Shown here piece after piece: positions 15,790 through 26,579 of a stretch of 64,000 nt of DNA. Under the pieces are notes generated by a model, which did no database searches, was not told the origin of the DNA, and saw only the letters and a list, made by a program, of their open reading frames with translations. The position numbers and the translations under genes were made by a program. Within the stretch, counting starts at the first letter, position 1, and every line of letters starts with the position of its first letter. The DNA is from Diphasiastrum complanatum. Lineage: Eukaryota > Streptophyta > Lycopodiopsida > Lycopodiales > Lycopodiaceae. The stretch spans positions 15,309,624 through 15,373,623 of the forward strand of contig CM055114.1 of NCBI GenBank assembly GCA_029204225.1, written 5' to 3'.

Positions 15790-16090
15790 TACTACAACAA
15801 CTTGAGCATGAAAACTAGATTTATTGATCGTTTATACAATGCAATACAATAGGCCTAAAGTGAATCATCCCTTCCAAACCCTATCCCACACCAACCATGT
15901 GAGTCATGCCCCTCCATGTCTCCATGCATAGCTACAATATCAATATAGACATCATCCACAACCGCTCTTGAGACAATACCTTAGTCACATAGGAATTACA
16001 ACATATTGCAAACTAAGGGCTACCTTAAAATATGGGCAAAACTTAATACCAGCTATACAGCCTTAGGGACATAACATAGACCTCCTACTT
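15790..16090 (-). repeat. LTR-like segment of the gypsy family
   Basis: This segment shares blocks with 820-1060: tacaatgcaatacaa, catgcatagct, catcatccacaacc and a following aactaaggg/ggttaagga-type stretch. It lies at the 5' end of the minus-strand gypsy element. Ends were not resolved. Confidence 0.5.
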
Positions 16091-16299
16091 GTTCTTCCAA
16101 ATAGTCTTGAGAAGGTTGCAAAAACAATCTTGCAAAGATACTTCCAAAATGACATTGTTAGCTTCATAGGTATTCAAAACCTTTTCAAAGGAATAAGCAA
16201 AAGACCATCTTATGCTTATTCTTTCGAGATATCTTGAGAAAGCTGCAAAAAGAAGATTTTTTGAAGATCCTCTTAGACAACTTCATTGATTGTTTCATG

Positions 16300-17529
16300 C
16301 ATCTATACTATATTTAGTGCTTGAAATTGCCAAGTACCATATAAGATTTTCTAAGAGGAAAGGAGGTTGGTGACTTTGGTTGGCTAGCATTTTAGTATAG
16401 AAGAGTGAACAACTAGTAAGTATCTTTCTTATAGTCCATTGATTTGAATTTTCTATGGACATTGGAGATTGGTCATTTGGTGGTGGAAGATACATGAAGG
16501 AAAAGTAGACAAGACAACATAGTGGAAAAATGTTTTCATGGACCTAATGACAATCATATGTGAACAAAACAAATCCTTTGTGTTCCACAACATCCAACCT
16601 AAGATTATAAATTGTCACTTTCAAACTTACTACTTGAGAATCTTTCCTTTCTCCGAATTGCTTTGGAACTTATTTGCTACTATTTTTTTCCATCCATCTA
16701 AAAAGTTTCTTTGGCATGCTTCTACTCCAATGGCTTCTTGGCTAGTAATAATTGCTAACAATGAAGTATGAACAAAAAGAGTATGACAAGAAGGTGGCTG
16801 ATATCATCTACCATTTGGATAAAGAATCCAAGAAGAAACAAACTGAGGAGGTGGAGTGTCGTTGTCGTGTACAAAAGACCTACAAGTTGTCATTAGTTTT
16901 TACAATTTACTTCACAATTCAGTTGGGTGGTATTTTTTATAATTCATTGGACATGATTACAAATGAGTGTAGCTAGTTATAGAAAAGTGCATGCATGGTC
17001 TCTTGACAAAATAGACGCCTCTTGCAATTTAGTGATCACCTTGCTTTGTGCCTTGTTTGATAATGAGTCATTGTAAGAGGAAGATCATCATACCTTCTTA
17101 TTGATTATCCATTTGCATTACATCATTTTGTTATTGTTTTTTAAGTTTGCGTTAAGAAATGGATACATAGTTTGAACCCTCAATACCATAGATTGCACTA
17201 GTCTGAGTCATGCCTACAACATTGGTGTTTGAAGCCATATACTCCTTCTTGGCCCAGTCTACTTATATAAACAAACTAGTCAATACATGCCCAACATCTC
17301 TTATATATGATTATTTGAAGCTTTGAATGTCTAAAGAGAGTGATCTGATGTATACAACCCTCACCTCTTCAAAGCATGAAGCTCTGATACCATTTGAAGT
17401 TTTTAGCACGTGTGAACTCACCACACACCCTACAGGATCTTACTGAGGTGTTGTGATTGCACAAGATTGATCAAAAAATAGTATGCTTGAAAAATCTAAG
17501 GGCAAGAGCACAATGGCATACATCTGATG
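16300..17529. other. No gene recognised
   Basis: AT-rich sequence with only short open frames on either strand. None shows a recognisable domain. A near-PBS string, gctctgataccatttg, lies at about 17379 and hints at another LTR-element edge, but no LTR could be defined. Confidence 0.4.
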
Positions 17530-17690
17530 AAAAAATCTAACTCTTCAATAAAGAGAGAATGAGTCCAAAAATCCAAAATCTCAATATTTCAAAACAATGC
17601 TTCTTGGTTTCAAGGGAGGCTCGAACTTGGGACCAAAGAAACTTTGGATGCCAAGTTAACCAACTAGGCCAACCCCTTTGGGCAATATTC
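17530..17690 (-). mobile_element. tRNA-derived SINE-like element
   Basis: On the minus strand an RNA polymerase III A-box-like TGGCCTAGTTGG (plus 17660-17671) is followed about 35 bases later by a B-box-like GTTCGAGCC (plus 17618-17626). This is the tRNA head layout of plant SINEs. The following sequence (AAACCAAGAAGCATTGTTTT and on) is not tRNA-like, and no cloverleaf with acceptor stem can be folded, so it is not a working tRNA gene. The tail and target-site duplications were not resolved. Confidence 0.6.
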
Positions 17691-17699
17691 AAACAATGG

Positions 17700-18550
17700 C
17701 AAACATGCTTAGCAATCCCTAACATGAGAGGACTCGAATTCCTACAGTGGAGTTGCGTGGAAAGTCCACTATAACTGAACTAATTCACCTACCAGAGATC
17801 CACATGTGTACTGCCTGCATGGATGTTGCAAGTACTGCAAAGTCCAATCTCAAAAACTTCCTAGACATGTGTAGATCACAGAGAACTACTTTGCATGTTG
17901 CGTGCACTGATTGCATGTGGCTTGCATGCATACAGTAGAGACTTTGCATGCTATCTAAACATATGCATGTCCATCATAATTGAACCTATCTAACACAAAT
18001 CTGAGCTACACTAGAAGGATAGTAGCTCATTTACACTCCTTTTATTGCACAACATGAATCATTGAGTGGAAATCACCATGGACATGACCCCAAACTCGAG
18101 ATAGGAAGATAATATGTTATAATAATCTACACAAATGCATAGACCAACCCTATAGACTTGACCTACCTAATCTAGGACTGGGTTTCCCACATGGCATCAT
18201 GGCCTCACATGTGTGGGACCCACTTGTGCACACAATTTACACTATTCTACATGGTTTTTGATCAAACTAGATTTGCCAATTTTTGGCAATTCTTCACAGC
18301 AGAGATTTTTGAAAGCTCAAAGCCTTCTACTGAAAACCAAGATAATGGAGTGGCAGAGAATCAAGCCACACATTTAACAAGTAAAGATTCATTACCACCA
18401 CCTTAATTAGATGCCAATGTCGCAAGTTCCTCATACAAAAAGCAGATTCCAAAGGAAAAGAGAAATTTTGAAGAGATTTACAATTAAGTCGAGAAATGAC
18501 CTTACGTCAAAAACAATTGTTGGAACCTCGTGAAATCCGTAGAGTCAAAA
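17700..18550. other. No gene recognised; possible 5' flank of the DUF7869-like pseudogene
   Basis: A frame at 18191-18406 (ending near SKDSLPPP) and the lysine/arginine-rich stretch around 18450 might be N-terminal remnants of the pseudogene that follows, but no domain can be assigned. The rest is unremarkable. Confidence 0.35.
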
Positions 18551-18557
18551 ATTTAGT

Positions 18558-20215
18558 TTGTTGTATTTCCTCCTATTTGCAAAAAAAACCTTTGCCAAAA
18601 TTAGGCAAATTTGCTCGAACTTTTTTCCAAAGACAAAAAATGATCAAAATTATTATCTTTGTTCATTTGTAAGGCCTGATAGGAAAGGTTTCACTTACAT
18701 TTCAAAAACAACCGAAGTTTGTAGCAAGACTTTCAAGGTTGTTCATGCAATTGGAAATTCGAGACTTGCTCATTTTTACACGAGATTAAAAAAAGATTCT
18801 AGTCTTCAAGGTTATGTTCAAGGTCAGATTGTTTATCCAGACTCCTTAATTGCAAAAGCATGGTTGATGCATTTTATTGACGTGCATGCTGAGAAACTTC
18901 CAAATTCTCTATATTTTCACCTTCCAGACAATTTCACAAAATTGGAAATATTCATGATGTACAAAGATTTGCAATGTTGAAGAACGTTCAACATCTAAGT
19001 TATTCTTATTTTGTGAGACTATGGACGAGAGATTTTGGTCTGGAAAAAATTCCCAAAAATTTTTGGAATGTCTGTCTGTACCATCTGCAAGCAATTGAAA
19101 GAGCTCAGAGAACAAGCAAAAAGTTTTCAGAAAAAGTATTTGGCAAATACTAGATTTTGTCATTTTTTTTTAGCCACCCAGTTTAAATTTCTTTTACGCT
19201 TTCACTTTACTAAATCATTTTTTTGTGTGATTTTTTAGACAACATTACAAAGTCACTTCAAATTCATTGAGAGTAACAAACAACAGAAAGACAAAAGCTT
19301 GCCAAACACAGGAAAAAGTATTTGGAGCTTTCTCAAAAGTATTTGGGTTTCATAATCGATGGGATGGATCAAAAGAAAATGCTATTGCCACATTTTGTAT
19401 GCCAAAAAAATATAAACAAAGTGGATTTTATCCAAGTTCATTTGGTTGGAGCTCTTATATTCAACGACACCTTGCAGCCTAAAGTGTATTTCAATTTTTC
19501 CAATGTTCGAAATAATCCAAAACTTGACCATTTACATAATCCACAAAATAATAGTTGAATTTGACAATAGTCTTCTGGAGATTCTCTACTTACAATTTGA
19601 TAATATTGCCAGAGAAAATAAAAATCAAACAGTGCTGGCATATTTATCCATGTTGATTGCTTCAATAGGATTTTTATTGATCAAATCAGCCAAATGTTTA
19701 GTTGTTTTTCTAAAAAGCTGAGACGCAAAAAAACTTTTTCTTTACCAGCTGGTACTATAGAGTATTATCGAGGAGTCATACACCCCTACACCAAATGTGT
19801 TTTTACTACGACACACATTTGATTTTAGAGATTACATCAAAATGTCAGAGGAACATTGCATTGCACCAATAAATGATATTAGTTTTCAACATCAATTTAA
19901 AATTGCAAATAATATTGGTGGCATCACATTATTGTTGGGACAGCCACATGGTTACCTTCTGAAGGAGTTCATTTCTTACAAAGCGTGCACTCTACTCAAG
20001 TTAAGCTTGCACCTTTGTGTCATCTAACTTCTACCATGGAAGAGCAAAAGGCTCAAAGAGAACGTTGTCCAGTTGATCCATTTGCGGCATTAAACTTTTT
20101 GGAAACGACCGTTCAAGCAACATACCAATATTTTGACGAGTTTGATCGACATTGGTGGGTGGATTTTTTTGAAAAGCAAAAGCTAAGTTTGCGTAACTTG
20201 GGAGATGCAAACTAG
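18558..20215 (+). pseudogene. Broken DUF7869-like (transposon-associated) protein gene
   Basis: Fragments in several plus-strand frames follow the order of a large family of uncharacterised, transposon-associated proteins that I associate with the DUF7869 domain. An N-terminal block reads SKTTEVCSKTFKVVHAIGN at about 18708, then LYFHLPDNFTKLEIF at about 18910. IIDGMDQKKMLLPHFV lies near 19345-19392 and LYLQFDNIARENKNQ near 19585-19630. DQISQMFSCFSKKLRRK then lies near 19679-19730, equivalent to a GHTHEDIDQ.FS block. Each joins the next only across stops or frame changes, so it is a pseudogene. Family assignment is from remembered motif pattern. It has no terminal repeats that I can see. Confidence 0.6.
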
Positions 20216-20400
20216 TCTAAGGAGCTTCACTAGCCATTTAGATTTTCATTTTAAACACAAAGAATCAACCAAGAGTCAATAATCTAAATCTCCAAGATGT
20301 GGATGTACTTGTATTTAATTTCAAGTTGACAATGACGAACCATTTACGAAAGCCAACAATATCTATTTTGCAAGAACATCTTGGATTAAGTGCACAACCA

Positions 20401-20580
20401 TCATTCTATAAGGGCTCCTTTGGCTATTGTAGGGCACCTTTGGCATTTGTAGGACGGTGTCGTCTTTTTTGCCTATCATAAAATACGCGTAAAAACACAG
20501 TGTCGCCTTTTTTTGCCTGTTCAAATTTGCTTGTATTTATGTAGACTGTAGCGATTACATGAGTAAAAATGCAGCAGCAT
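20401..20580 (-). repeat. LTR remnant in inverse orientation to the adjacent copia
   Basis: The reverse complement aligns with the copia LTR at 54.9-55.1 kb. Shared blocks include cgctacagtctacat / cactacagtctacat, acaggcaaaaaa, gcgacactg, cataaaatgcg / cgtattttatg-type and aagacgacac. It therefore derives from the same LTR family but lies antisense to the plus-strand copia coding region starting about 20600. Confidence 0.6.
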
Positions 20581-22329
20581 GAATGGAGGCAGATTAACAT
20601 AGGATTTAGGAAAGTAGAGGAGATAAATCCAACAAGAATCAGACTGGTCAGAGAATCAAGGCCCTACGGTCTGATTCAGGGGGAGAGTATCTATCAAATG
20701 AAATGGTAGATTACCTATCATCATGTGACGTGCACCATCAGTTCACAGCCAGCTACACTCCACAGTAGAATGGCCTAACTGAGCAAAAGAACCGAACACT
20801 ATTGGAAGCTGCACGATCCATGACTGTCAATACTCAATTACCCTAGAATTTTTGGGCTGAAGCAATTTCTACAGCCTGCTATCTGCAAAATTATTCCAGC
20901 ACGAAGGGAGTCAACTCCAAGACACCCTTTGAAACCTACTACGGCTACAAACCAAGCCTGAAACATTTACGTATATTTGGATGTCTCTACTATGCTCAAA
21001 TTCCGTCTGATCTGAGAAAGAAGTTAGACCCAGTAAGTTGTAAGTATATCTTTATCGACTATTCAATGTCACACAAGGCATATCGTATCTATGATGTTGA
21101 TACAGGTTAGATCTTAGTCAGTCGTGATGTTGTCTTTCTTGAAGACAAATTCCATGATTTCAAGCAGAAGCAGCCAATATAGAAGTCTATCACAGTAGTT
21201 CCATTCTCCATCGATAGGCATCGACCTACGAATGTTCAAACACAAGAGTTTGTCCCAACAGCTCCATTTACCATCAATGGGCCTAGACCCATGATTGTTC
21301 AACCACAAGCTGAAGCTATCTCAGTCATTTACCCAGGAGAAACATCCACTCAAGCACCTACAGTTCGAAGGTCTACAAGATAACGACAACAACCCGATCA
21401 TTTTGTCCCTCAGGCGTTCATCAGTCATGATCAACCTGCCACTGTTGCAGAAGCACTGTCAATGCCCAATGTAGGCGAATGGAAAGTTGCCATGGATGTT
21501 GAGTACCATTCCTTGATGAAGAACAAGACCTGGAGTCTTGTTAATCCTCCTATAGGTATTAAACCTATTGACTCCAAATGGATTTTCAAGCTAAAGCTTA
21601 AGCTAGATGGATCAATACCCAAATGAAAAGCTCGTTTAGTGGTTAAAGGATTTGAACAAGTTTATGGGATAGATTACACTGACATCTTTAGTCTAGTGGT
21701 AAGGCATCAATCTATTCGCACCTTGCTGGCTATAACTGCTGCAGAGGATTCGGACATTCACCAAATGGATGTCTAGACAGCATTCTTTCATGGATACATA
21801 CAAGAAGACATATTTATTTATCAACCAGAAGGTTACGTCCTTCAAGGAAAAGAACATTTGGTATGTAAATTGCATAAGATATTATATGGTCTTAAGCAAG
21901 CTCCCAGTACCTGGTATGATAGAATAAATCACTTCTTGCTGTAGCATAACTTCACTTCTTGCTCCGTAGACTCTAATGTATATCTCAAACGTAAAGGGTC
22001 GAGCTATGTTATAATAGCATTATATGTTGATGATTCCTTGATTATCAGCAATTCAAATCAGTTATTATAGGAAACCAAATCTCTGCTATCATCAGAATTT
22101 GAGATGACTGATTTAGGCCCAGTCCATTACCTACTCGGTATGGAGATTCACAAAGATCGCGTAGGCAGAAGGATTACTATAAGCCAAGAGTTCTATTTAA
22201 TCAATGTGCTTCGTAGATATCGCATGGAGGACTACAAGCCCATAGAAACACCTATGGATCCAGGATCTAAGCTGTCCAAAGATATGTGCCCCAGAACTCA
22301 AGCAAATTAGCAAGAAATGTGCAAGTATT

Positions 22330-24957
22330 TGTTGTAAAGCTACCTTTACAAGCTTTACTTCCAGCGCCACTGGCGCCAGCATTGTCCCCGGTGCCAGCAG
22401 CGCCGCCGCTGCTCCCGGCGCCTCCAGCGCCGGCATCGCTTCCGAAGCCACTGTGACCAGAATCCAGCTGGCGCCAAGTTCTTATGGCTGAAAATCTTTG
22501 ATTGGTTCTAGCGAAGTCTAGAGAGCTCAGATCGATGTGCAATCACCTCACACGATCTAGGCATGATTAAAGGAAGCTTGGGGATCAATAAATTCTAGAG
22601 AGAGAAAATGACCTTCTAGAGAGAGAAAATCCTAGAGAGAGAAAATGTGCTTTACCAGCCTGGGTAGAGAACTTGGTATGAGGGGAGGTGGCGAATCCCA
22701 CCAATACTATAGGGGAGTGCGGGTTGCGACTCAGGGCGAGCTCCAACCAAGTCTCAACCTCCCTTGCTGGAATGTTGTCCTGGCACTCGCTTGGCATGCC
22801 AGCGCCCCGGAGACTAGGGTCGGTCACACACTTGAAATGTAACCTTCTCAGATTTATCAATAAAGTGGGATTTTTCTCAAACTGACTCTGATTACCTTCT
22901 GGGTTTCAGTGTTTGATAAAAGCGCCAGTTGTAAGGTTGCTTCAAACTTTTTAATTTGGCACATAGCTGAGGGTCGTATCTCGGGATGCCAGCGGTATGT
23001 CGTCGGGACCATTCGATATGTGGCGCCAGCGGTATGCTGTCGGGACCATTCGGTCCAGGAACTGGTTGTCTCCATATCTGTCGCGGCTTATGGTTCTGAG
23101 CGTTCCTTGCATGAACATGAATGGGTTAAGCTCTTGGGGAACGGGCTCTAGCCTGTCGGCTGAGTTGGATGGCTTGCTTGGGTGGAAGTTACTTGTTTAT
23201 GGCTGTCAAGTCTGGCGTGGCGCCAAGTTGGATTTCAATGTTGGTTTCTGAACTTCCAGTTGGTTAAGTCTGATCGTTGTTGGCTGTTGTAAAGCTACCT
23301 TTACAAGCTTTACTTCCGGCGCCATCAGCGCCAGCAGCGTCCCTGCTGCTTCCGGCACCGCTCTCGGCGCCACTATGACCAAAATCCAGCCGGCGCCAAG
23401 TTCCTATGGCTGAAAATCTTTGATCGGTTCTAGCGGAGTCCAGAGAGCTCAGATTGATGTGCAATCACCTCACACGATCTAGGCATGATTAAAGGAAGCC
23501 TGGGGATCAATAAAATCTAGAGAGAGAAAATGACTTTCTAGAAAGAGAAAATTCTAGAGAGAAAAAAACGTGCTTTACCAGCTTGGGTAGAGTGCAGGTA
23601 TGAGGGGGGGTGCCGAATCACACCAATACTACAGGGGAGTGCGGGTTGCGACTCAGGACGAGCTCCAACCAAGTCTCAGCCTCCCTTGCTGGAATGTTGT
23701 CATGGCTCTCGCCTTGGCATGCTAGCGCCCCGGAGACTAGGGTCGGTCACACGCTTGAAATGTAACCTTCTCAGATTTATCAATAAAGTGGAATTTTTCT
23801 CAAACTGACTCTGATTACCTTCTGGGTTTCAGTGTTCGGTAAAAGCGCCAGTTGTAAGGCCGCTTTCAAAATTTTTAACTTGGCACATAGTTGAGGGTCG
23901 TATCCCAGGACGCCAACGGTATGCCGTTGGGACCATTCGGTCCGTGGCGCCAGCGGTATGCTGTCGGGACCATTTGGTCCAGGAACTGGTTGTCTCCATA
24001 TCTGTCGTGGTTCTGAGTGTTCCTTGCATGAACGTAAATGGGTTAAGCTCTTGGGGAACGGGCTCTAACCTGTCGGCTGAGTTGGATGGCTTGCTTGGGT
24101 GGAAGTTACCTGTTTATGGCTGTCCAGTCTGGCGTGGCGCCAGGTTGGCTTCCAGCGCTCGTGACGAAGCTTTCAGTTGGTTAAGTCTGATGTAAGTCAG
24201 ACCGCTTGCTTGGAATTGATGTTACTTGTTTGTAATGAAGCTTCGAGTTGGTTAAGTTTGATGTATGTCGGGCGGCTTGCTTGGAGGGAAGTCACCCACA
24301 TCGAGACCCCCGATCTGGCATGGCGCCAGGTTGGATCTCAATGTTGGTTTTCGGAACTTCAAGTTGGTTAAGTCTTATCGTTGTTGGCGAGTTGGCTGCT
24401 CGTATGTCAAGTGGGTTTGGATGGCAAGAGTTGAAGGCTGGGAAGCTAAGTCGTGGTTTCCGGCTCCCTTTGGGATGCTTGCGCTACAGTTCCTTGCATG
24501 AATGTGAATGGGTTAAGCTCTTGGGGAACAGACTCTAACCTGTCGGCTGAGTTGGATGGCTTGCTTGGGTGGAAGTTACCTGTTTATGGTTGCCCAGTCT
24601 GGTGTGGCGCGAGGTTGGCTTCGAGCGCTCGTGACGAAGCTTTCAGTTGGTTAAGTCTGATGTAAGTCAGACCACTTGCTTGGAATGGATGTTACTCGTT
24701 TGTAACGAAGCTTCGAGTTGGTTAAGTTTGATGTATGTCGGGCGGCTTGCTTGGAGAGAAGTCACCCACATCGGGACCCCCGACCTGGCATGGCGCCAGG
24801 TTGGATCTCAATGTTGGTTTTCGAACTTCCAGTTGGTTAAGTCTGATCGTTGTTGGCGAGTTGGCTGCTTGTATGCCAAGTGGGTTTGGACGGCAAGAGT
24901 TGAAGGTTGGGAAGCTAAGTCGTGGTTCCCGGCTCCCTTTGGGATGCCTGCGCTACA
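22330..24957 (+). mobile_element. LTR-like insertion with tandem internal duplications
   Basis: It begins tgttgtaaagctacc and ends gcgctaca (TG...CA). It is flanked by GTATT (22325-22329) and GTATC (24958-24962), consistent with a 5-bp target-site duplication, and removing it restores copia coding continuity (CKY/PYQF). A first unit 22330-23284 is a truncated copy of the unit starting at 23285, and the 3' part is duplicated again (24020-24489 and 24490-24957). It contains aataaa followed by an actgactctgatt stretch in each unit (about 22860 and 23790), as in an LTR R region. At least twelve GGCGCC palindromes are present. No coding capacity is convincing; frames such as 24647-25198 are chimeric. 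Best read as a solo LTR or non-autonomous element; orientation is tentative. Confidence 0.7.
24020..24957. repeat. 470-bp direct tandem repeat within the insertion
   Basis: Copies begin ttccttgcatgaa at 24020 and 24490 and each ends gcgctacag. They match closely over their length, including the tggcgccaggttggatctc block. A partial third, dispersed copy lies at 26355-26575. Confidence 0.85.
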
Positions 24958-25520
24958 GTATCCTTATCAGTTCGTCATTGGATCTATAATGTATTCTATG
25001 GTCTGCACACGACCTGATCTAGCATATGTAGTAAGCACACTGTCTCAATACATGTCCAATCCAGGCTTTCAACACTGGAAAGCTCTGCAAAGAGTACTGA
25101 GGTACGTTCAAGCTTCAAAGCACTATGCTTTGAGCTACAATGGTAATACAGAAGTTGCACTCACACTAATCACATATTCAGATTCAGATTGGGTATGAGA
25201 CATGGATACCAGAAAATCCACATCAGGTTATATTTGTTTCTTTGTAGGAGGACCCATTTCATGGAACAACAGAAAGCAGAAATGCATTTCATTGTCCTCC
25301 ACAAAATCCGAATATGTTCACTATTGAAGAGTATAATTTGGCTAAGAAGGCTATTGCAGGATCTACAATTTTCACAGATCGATCCAACAATACTCCAGTG
25401 CGACATCAGAACTGCATAGCTCTATCTTTGAACCCACGTACTCATCCTAAAACTAAACACATAGAAGTTCAGTTCCATTTTCTTAGAGAGAAAGTTCAAA
25501 ATAAAGATGTTGTACTAAAT

Positions 25521-25798
25521 GTATGGCTGTCTCTAACGCCTAAATTATTTCTACATTCTCTTCATATCAGATTATCAGTATTAGAGGATTGCATGGCTGT
25601 CTTAGACGCCTAATCGTTTATGCAGTCTCTCTTTCATGACAGTCTAAGACACCTACACTGATAATTTTATTCAACACTAAAAAATAGCTCGTAATTTCCG
25701 TTCTCTAAGTAATCCACGATCCTGTTAGACACAGTTATTACTGTTATTTCATTATCATTACTGTTGTCTTTTATCTGTAGGCATTCACTCAACAGATG
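25521..25798 (+). repeat. LTR-like segment followed by a primer-binding site
   Basis: The sequence between the broken copia RNase H and a primer-binding site at 25799 looks like a 5' LTR, beginning near tgtatggctgtctctaacgc and ending near cactcaaca. It contains two near-copies of a atggctgtct(c/t)..acgcctaa block (25530 and about 25593) and an inverted partner, gacagtctaagac. Exact limits are inferred. Confidence 0.5.
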
Positions 25799-25810
25799 TG
25801 GTATCAGAGC
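25799..25810 (+). promoter_or_regulatory. tRNA-Met-type primer-binding site
   Basis: TGGTATCAGAGC is the canonical plant initiator-Met primer-binding site. It lies just after the LTR-like segment. The same string is used by the copia elements at 50436 and, on the minus strand, at 43310-43321. Confidence 0.75.
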
Positions 25811-26340
25811 TGATATTTCAATCTTATGAACTACCAGCAAGATTTGTATCAGAGCTCACACCAACAAACTGGTGCGACCCCTTGGCTCTCGACAAGGTCA
25901 ATGGTTACATTTGGGTTGATTCAAAGACAGCTACTTCAAGCTAAGTGAGAGGTCCATTGCGGAGTACTCAATCTTTGCCTACCTTAAAAAGCCAAAAAAG
26001 AAAAGGATCAAGATTAGGCAGGGACAAGGAGAGATATCAAGGTGCAAAAGCAATAAGGCACGGAGTGGACCATAAAGTGGGCGATCAATGATAAATCCTT
26101 TGGCTCAAGGAGCCTTGATGCCTGTGCGAAAATGATCAAATATGGAGCTTAGGGAGCTATGCACAAAGTGTAGAAAGGACAAATCCAGAGCTCAAAGGAG
26201 TTCCAAAGTCAAGGGCAGAAGTGACAAGGGTGAATATTTCAGCAAGCCTCTGTCACCAAGTCAAATAAGATTCTCGGGTTTTACGTAAGCGATATAAAGT
26301 CCACACTTTTTCCAAGACCTTTAAAGTGATATTTTCAAGC
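25811..26340 (+). other. Leader of a truncated LTR element, no coding sequence
   Basis: This follows the primer-binding site at 25799. It is purine-rich with no open frame and has a second gtatcagagct at about 25847. It ends against the dispersed LTR fragment at 26355. It probably is untranslated leader of an element whose coding part is missing. Confidence 0.4.
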
Positions 26341-26354
26341 TATGTAATTTTTCA

Positions 26355-26575
26355 ATATAATTGATGTATGTAGGCGGCTTGCACACATTGGGACTCCCAA
26401 TCTGGCATGGCGTCAGGTTGGATCTCAATGCTAGTTTTCGAACTTCAAGTTGGTTAAGTTTGATCGTTGTTGGCGAGTTGGCTGCTTGTATGTCAAGTGG
26501 GTTCGGACAACAAGAGGTGAAAGCCGGGAAGCTAAGTCGTGGTTCCCAGCTCCCTTTGGGATGCCTGTGCAACAC
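26355..26575 (+). repeat. Dispersed fragment of the 22.3-25.0 kb LTR-like element
   Basis: It matches the 3' part of that insertion (ttgatgtatgt.ggcggcttg, ggttggatctcaatg, gatcgttgttggcgagttgg, gctaagtcgtggttcc). It ends ctttgggatgcctgtgcaaca, which supports a CA-ending LTR terminus. Confidence 0.8.
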
Positions 26576-26579
26576 CATG

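Larger units (their letters stand above)
10180..16090 (-). mobile_element. Decayed Ty3/gypsy element with nested copia 5' end
   Basis: Reading right to left, an LTR-like segment (16090-15790) is followed by a protease trace (about 15170-15080) and then RT with YVLDDILVYG (about 13930-13900). RNase H with MQEFEFRLRY follows (about 13220-13140), then integrase fragments (10930-10180). Pol order is normal for Ty3/gypsy. Integrase is separated from RNase H by an inserted copia segment (about 11040-12950), and one integrase segment is duplicated in tandem. Many stops and frameshifts mark it as old and inactive. It is the same family as the remnant at 236-1060. No paired second LTR or target-site duplication was found. 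Confidence 0.75.
20600..25515 (+). pseudogene. Ty1/copia pol pseudogene, split by an LTR insertion
   Basis: Plus-strand translation starts inside the integrase core at the second Asp (LRSDSGGEYLS), then integrase C-terminus (ASYTPQ.NGLTEQKNRT). RT follows with KWIFKLK, YGIDYTD, LYGLKQAPS.WYDR and LYVDDSLII near 22024. Reading breaks at 22329 and resumes at 24958 with YQFVIGSIMYSMVCTRPDL and RNase H ([30 protein letters not shown]) to about 25515. At least ten in-frame stops are present. Gag, protease and the first integrase Asp are absent. The split is explained by the 22330-24957 insertion, flanked by GTAT(T/C). Downstream it is cut by another LTR at about 25520. Confidence 0.9.

Noticed and set aside
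17600-17690. Functional tRNA gene
   Set aside because: Only A- and B-box-like parts are present; no acceptor stem or complete cloverleaf can be formed, and a SINE-type non-tRNA tail follows.
24647-25198. 183-codon plus-strand frame
   Set aside because: It is a chimera: the first part is the non-coding LTR-like insertion and the last part is copia RNase H, joined by the insertion boundary at 24957.
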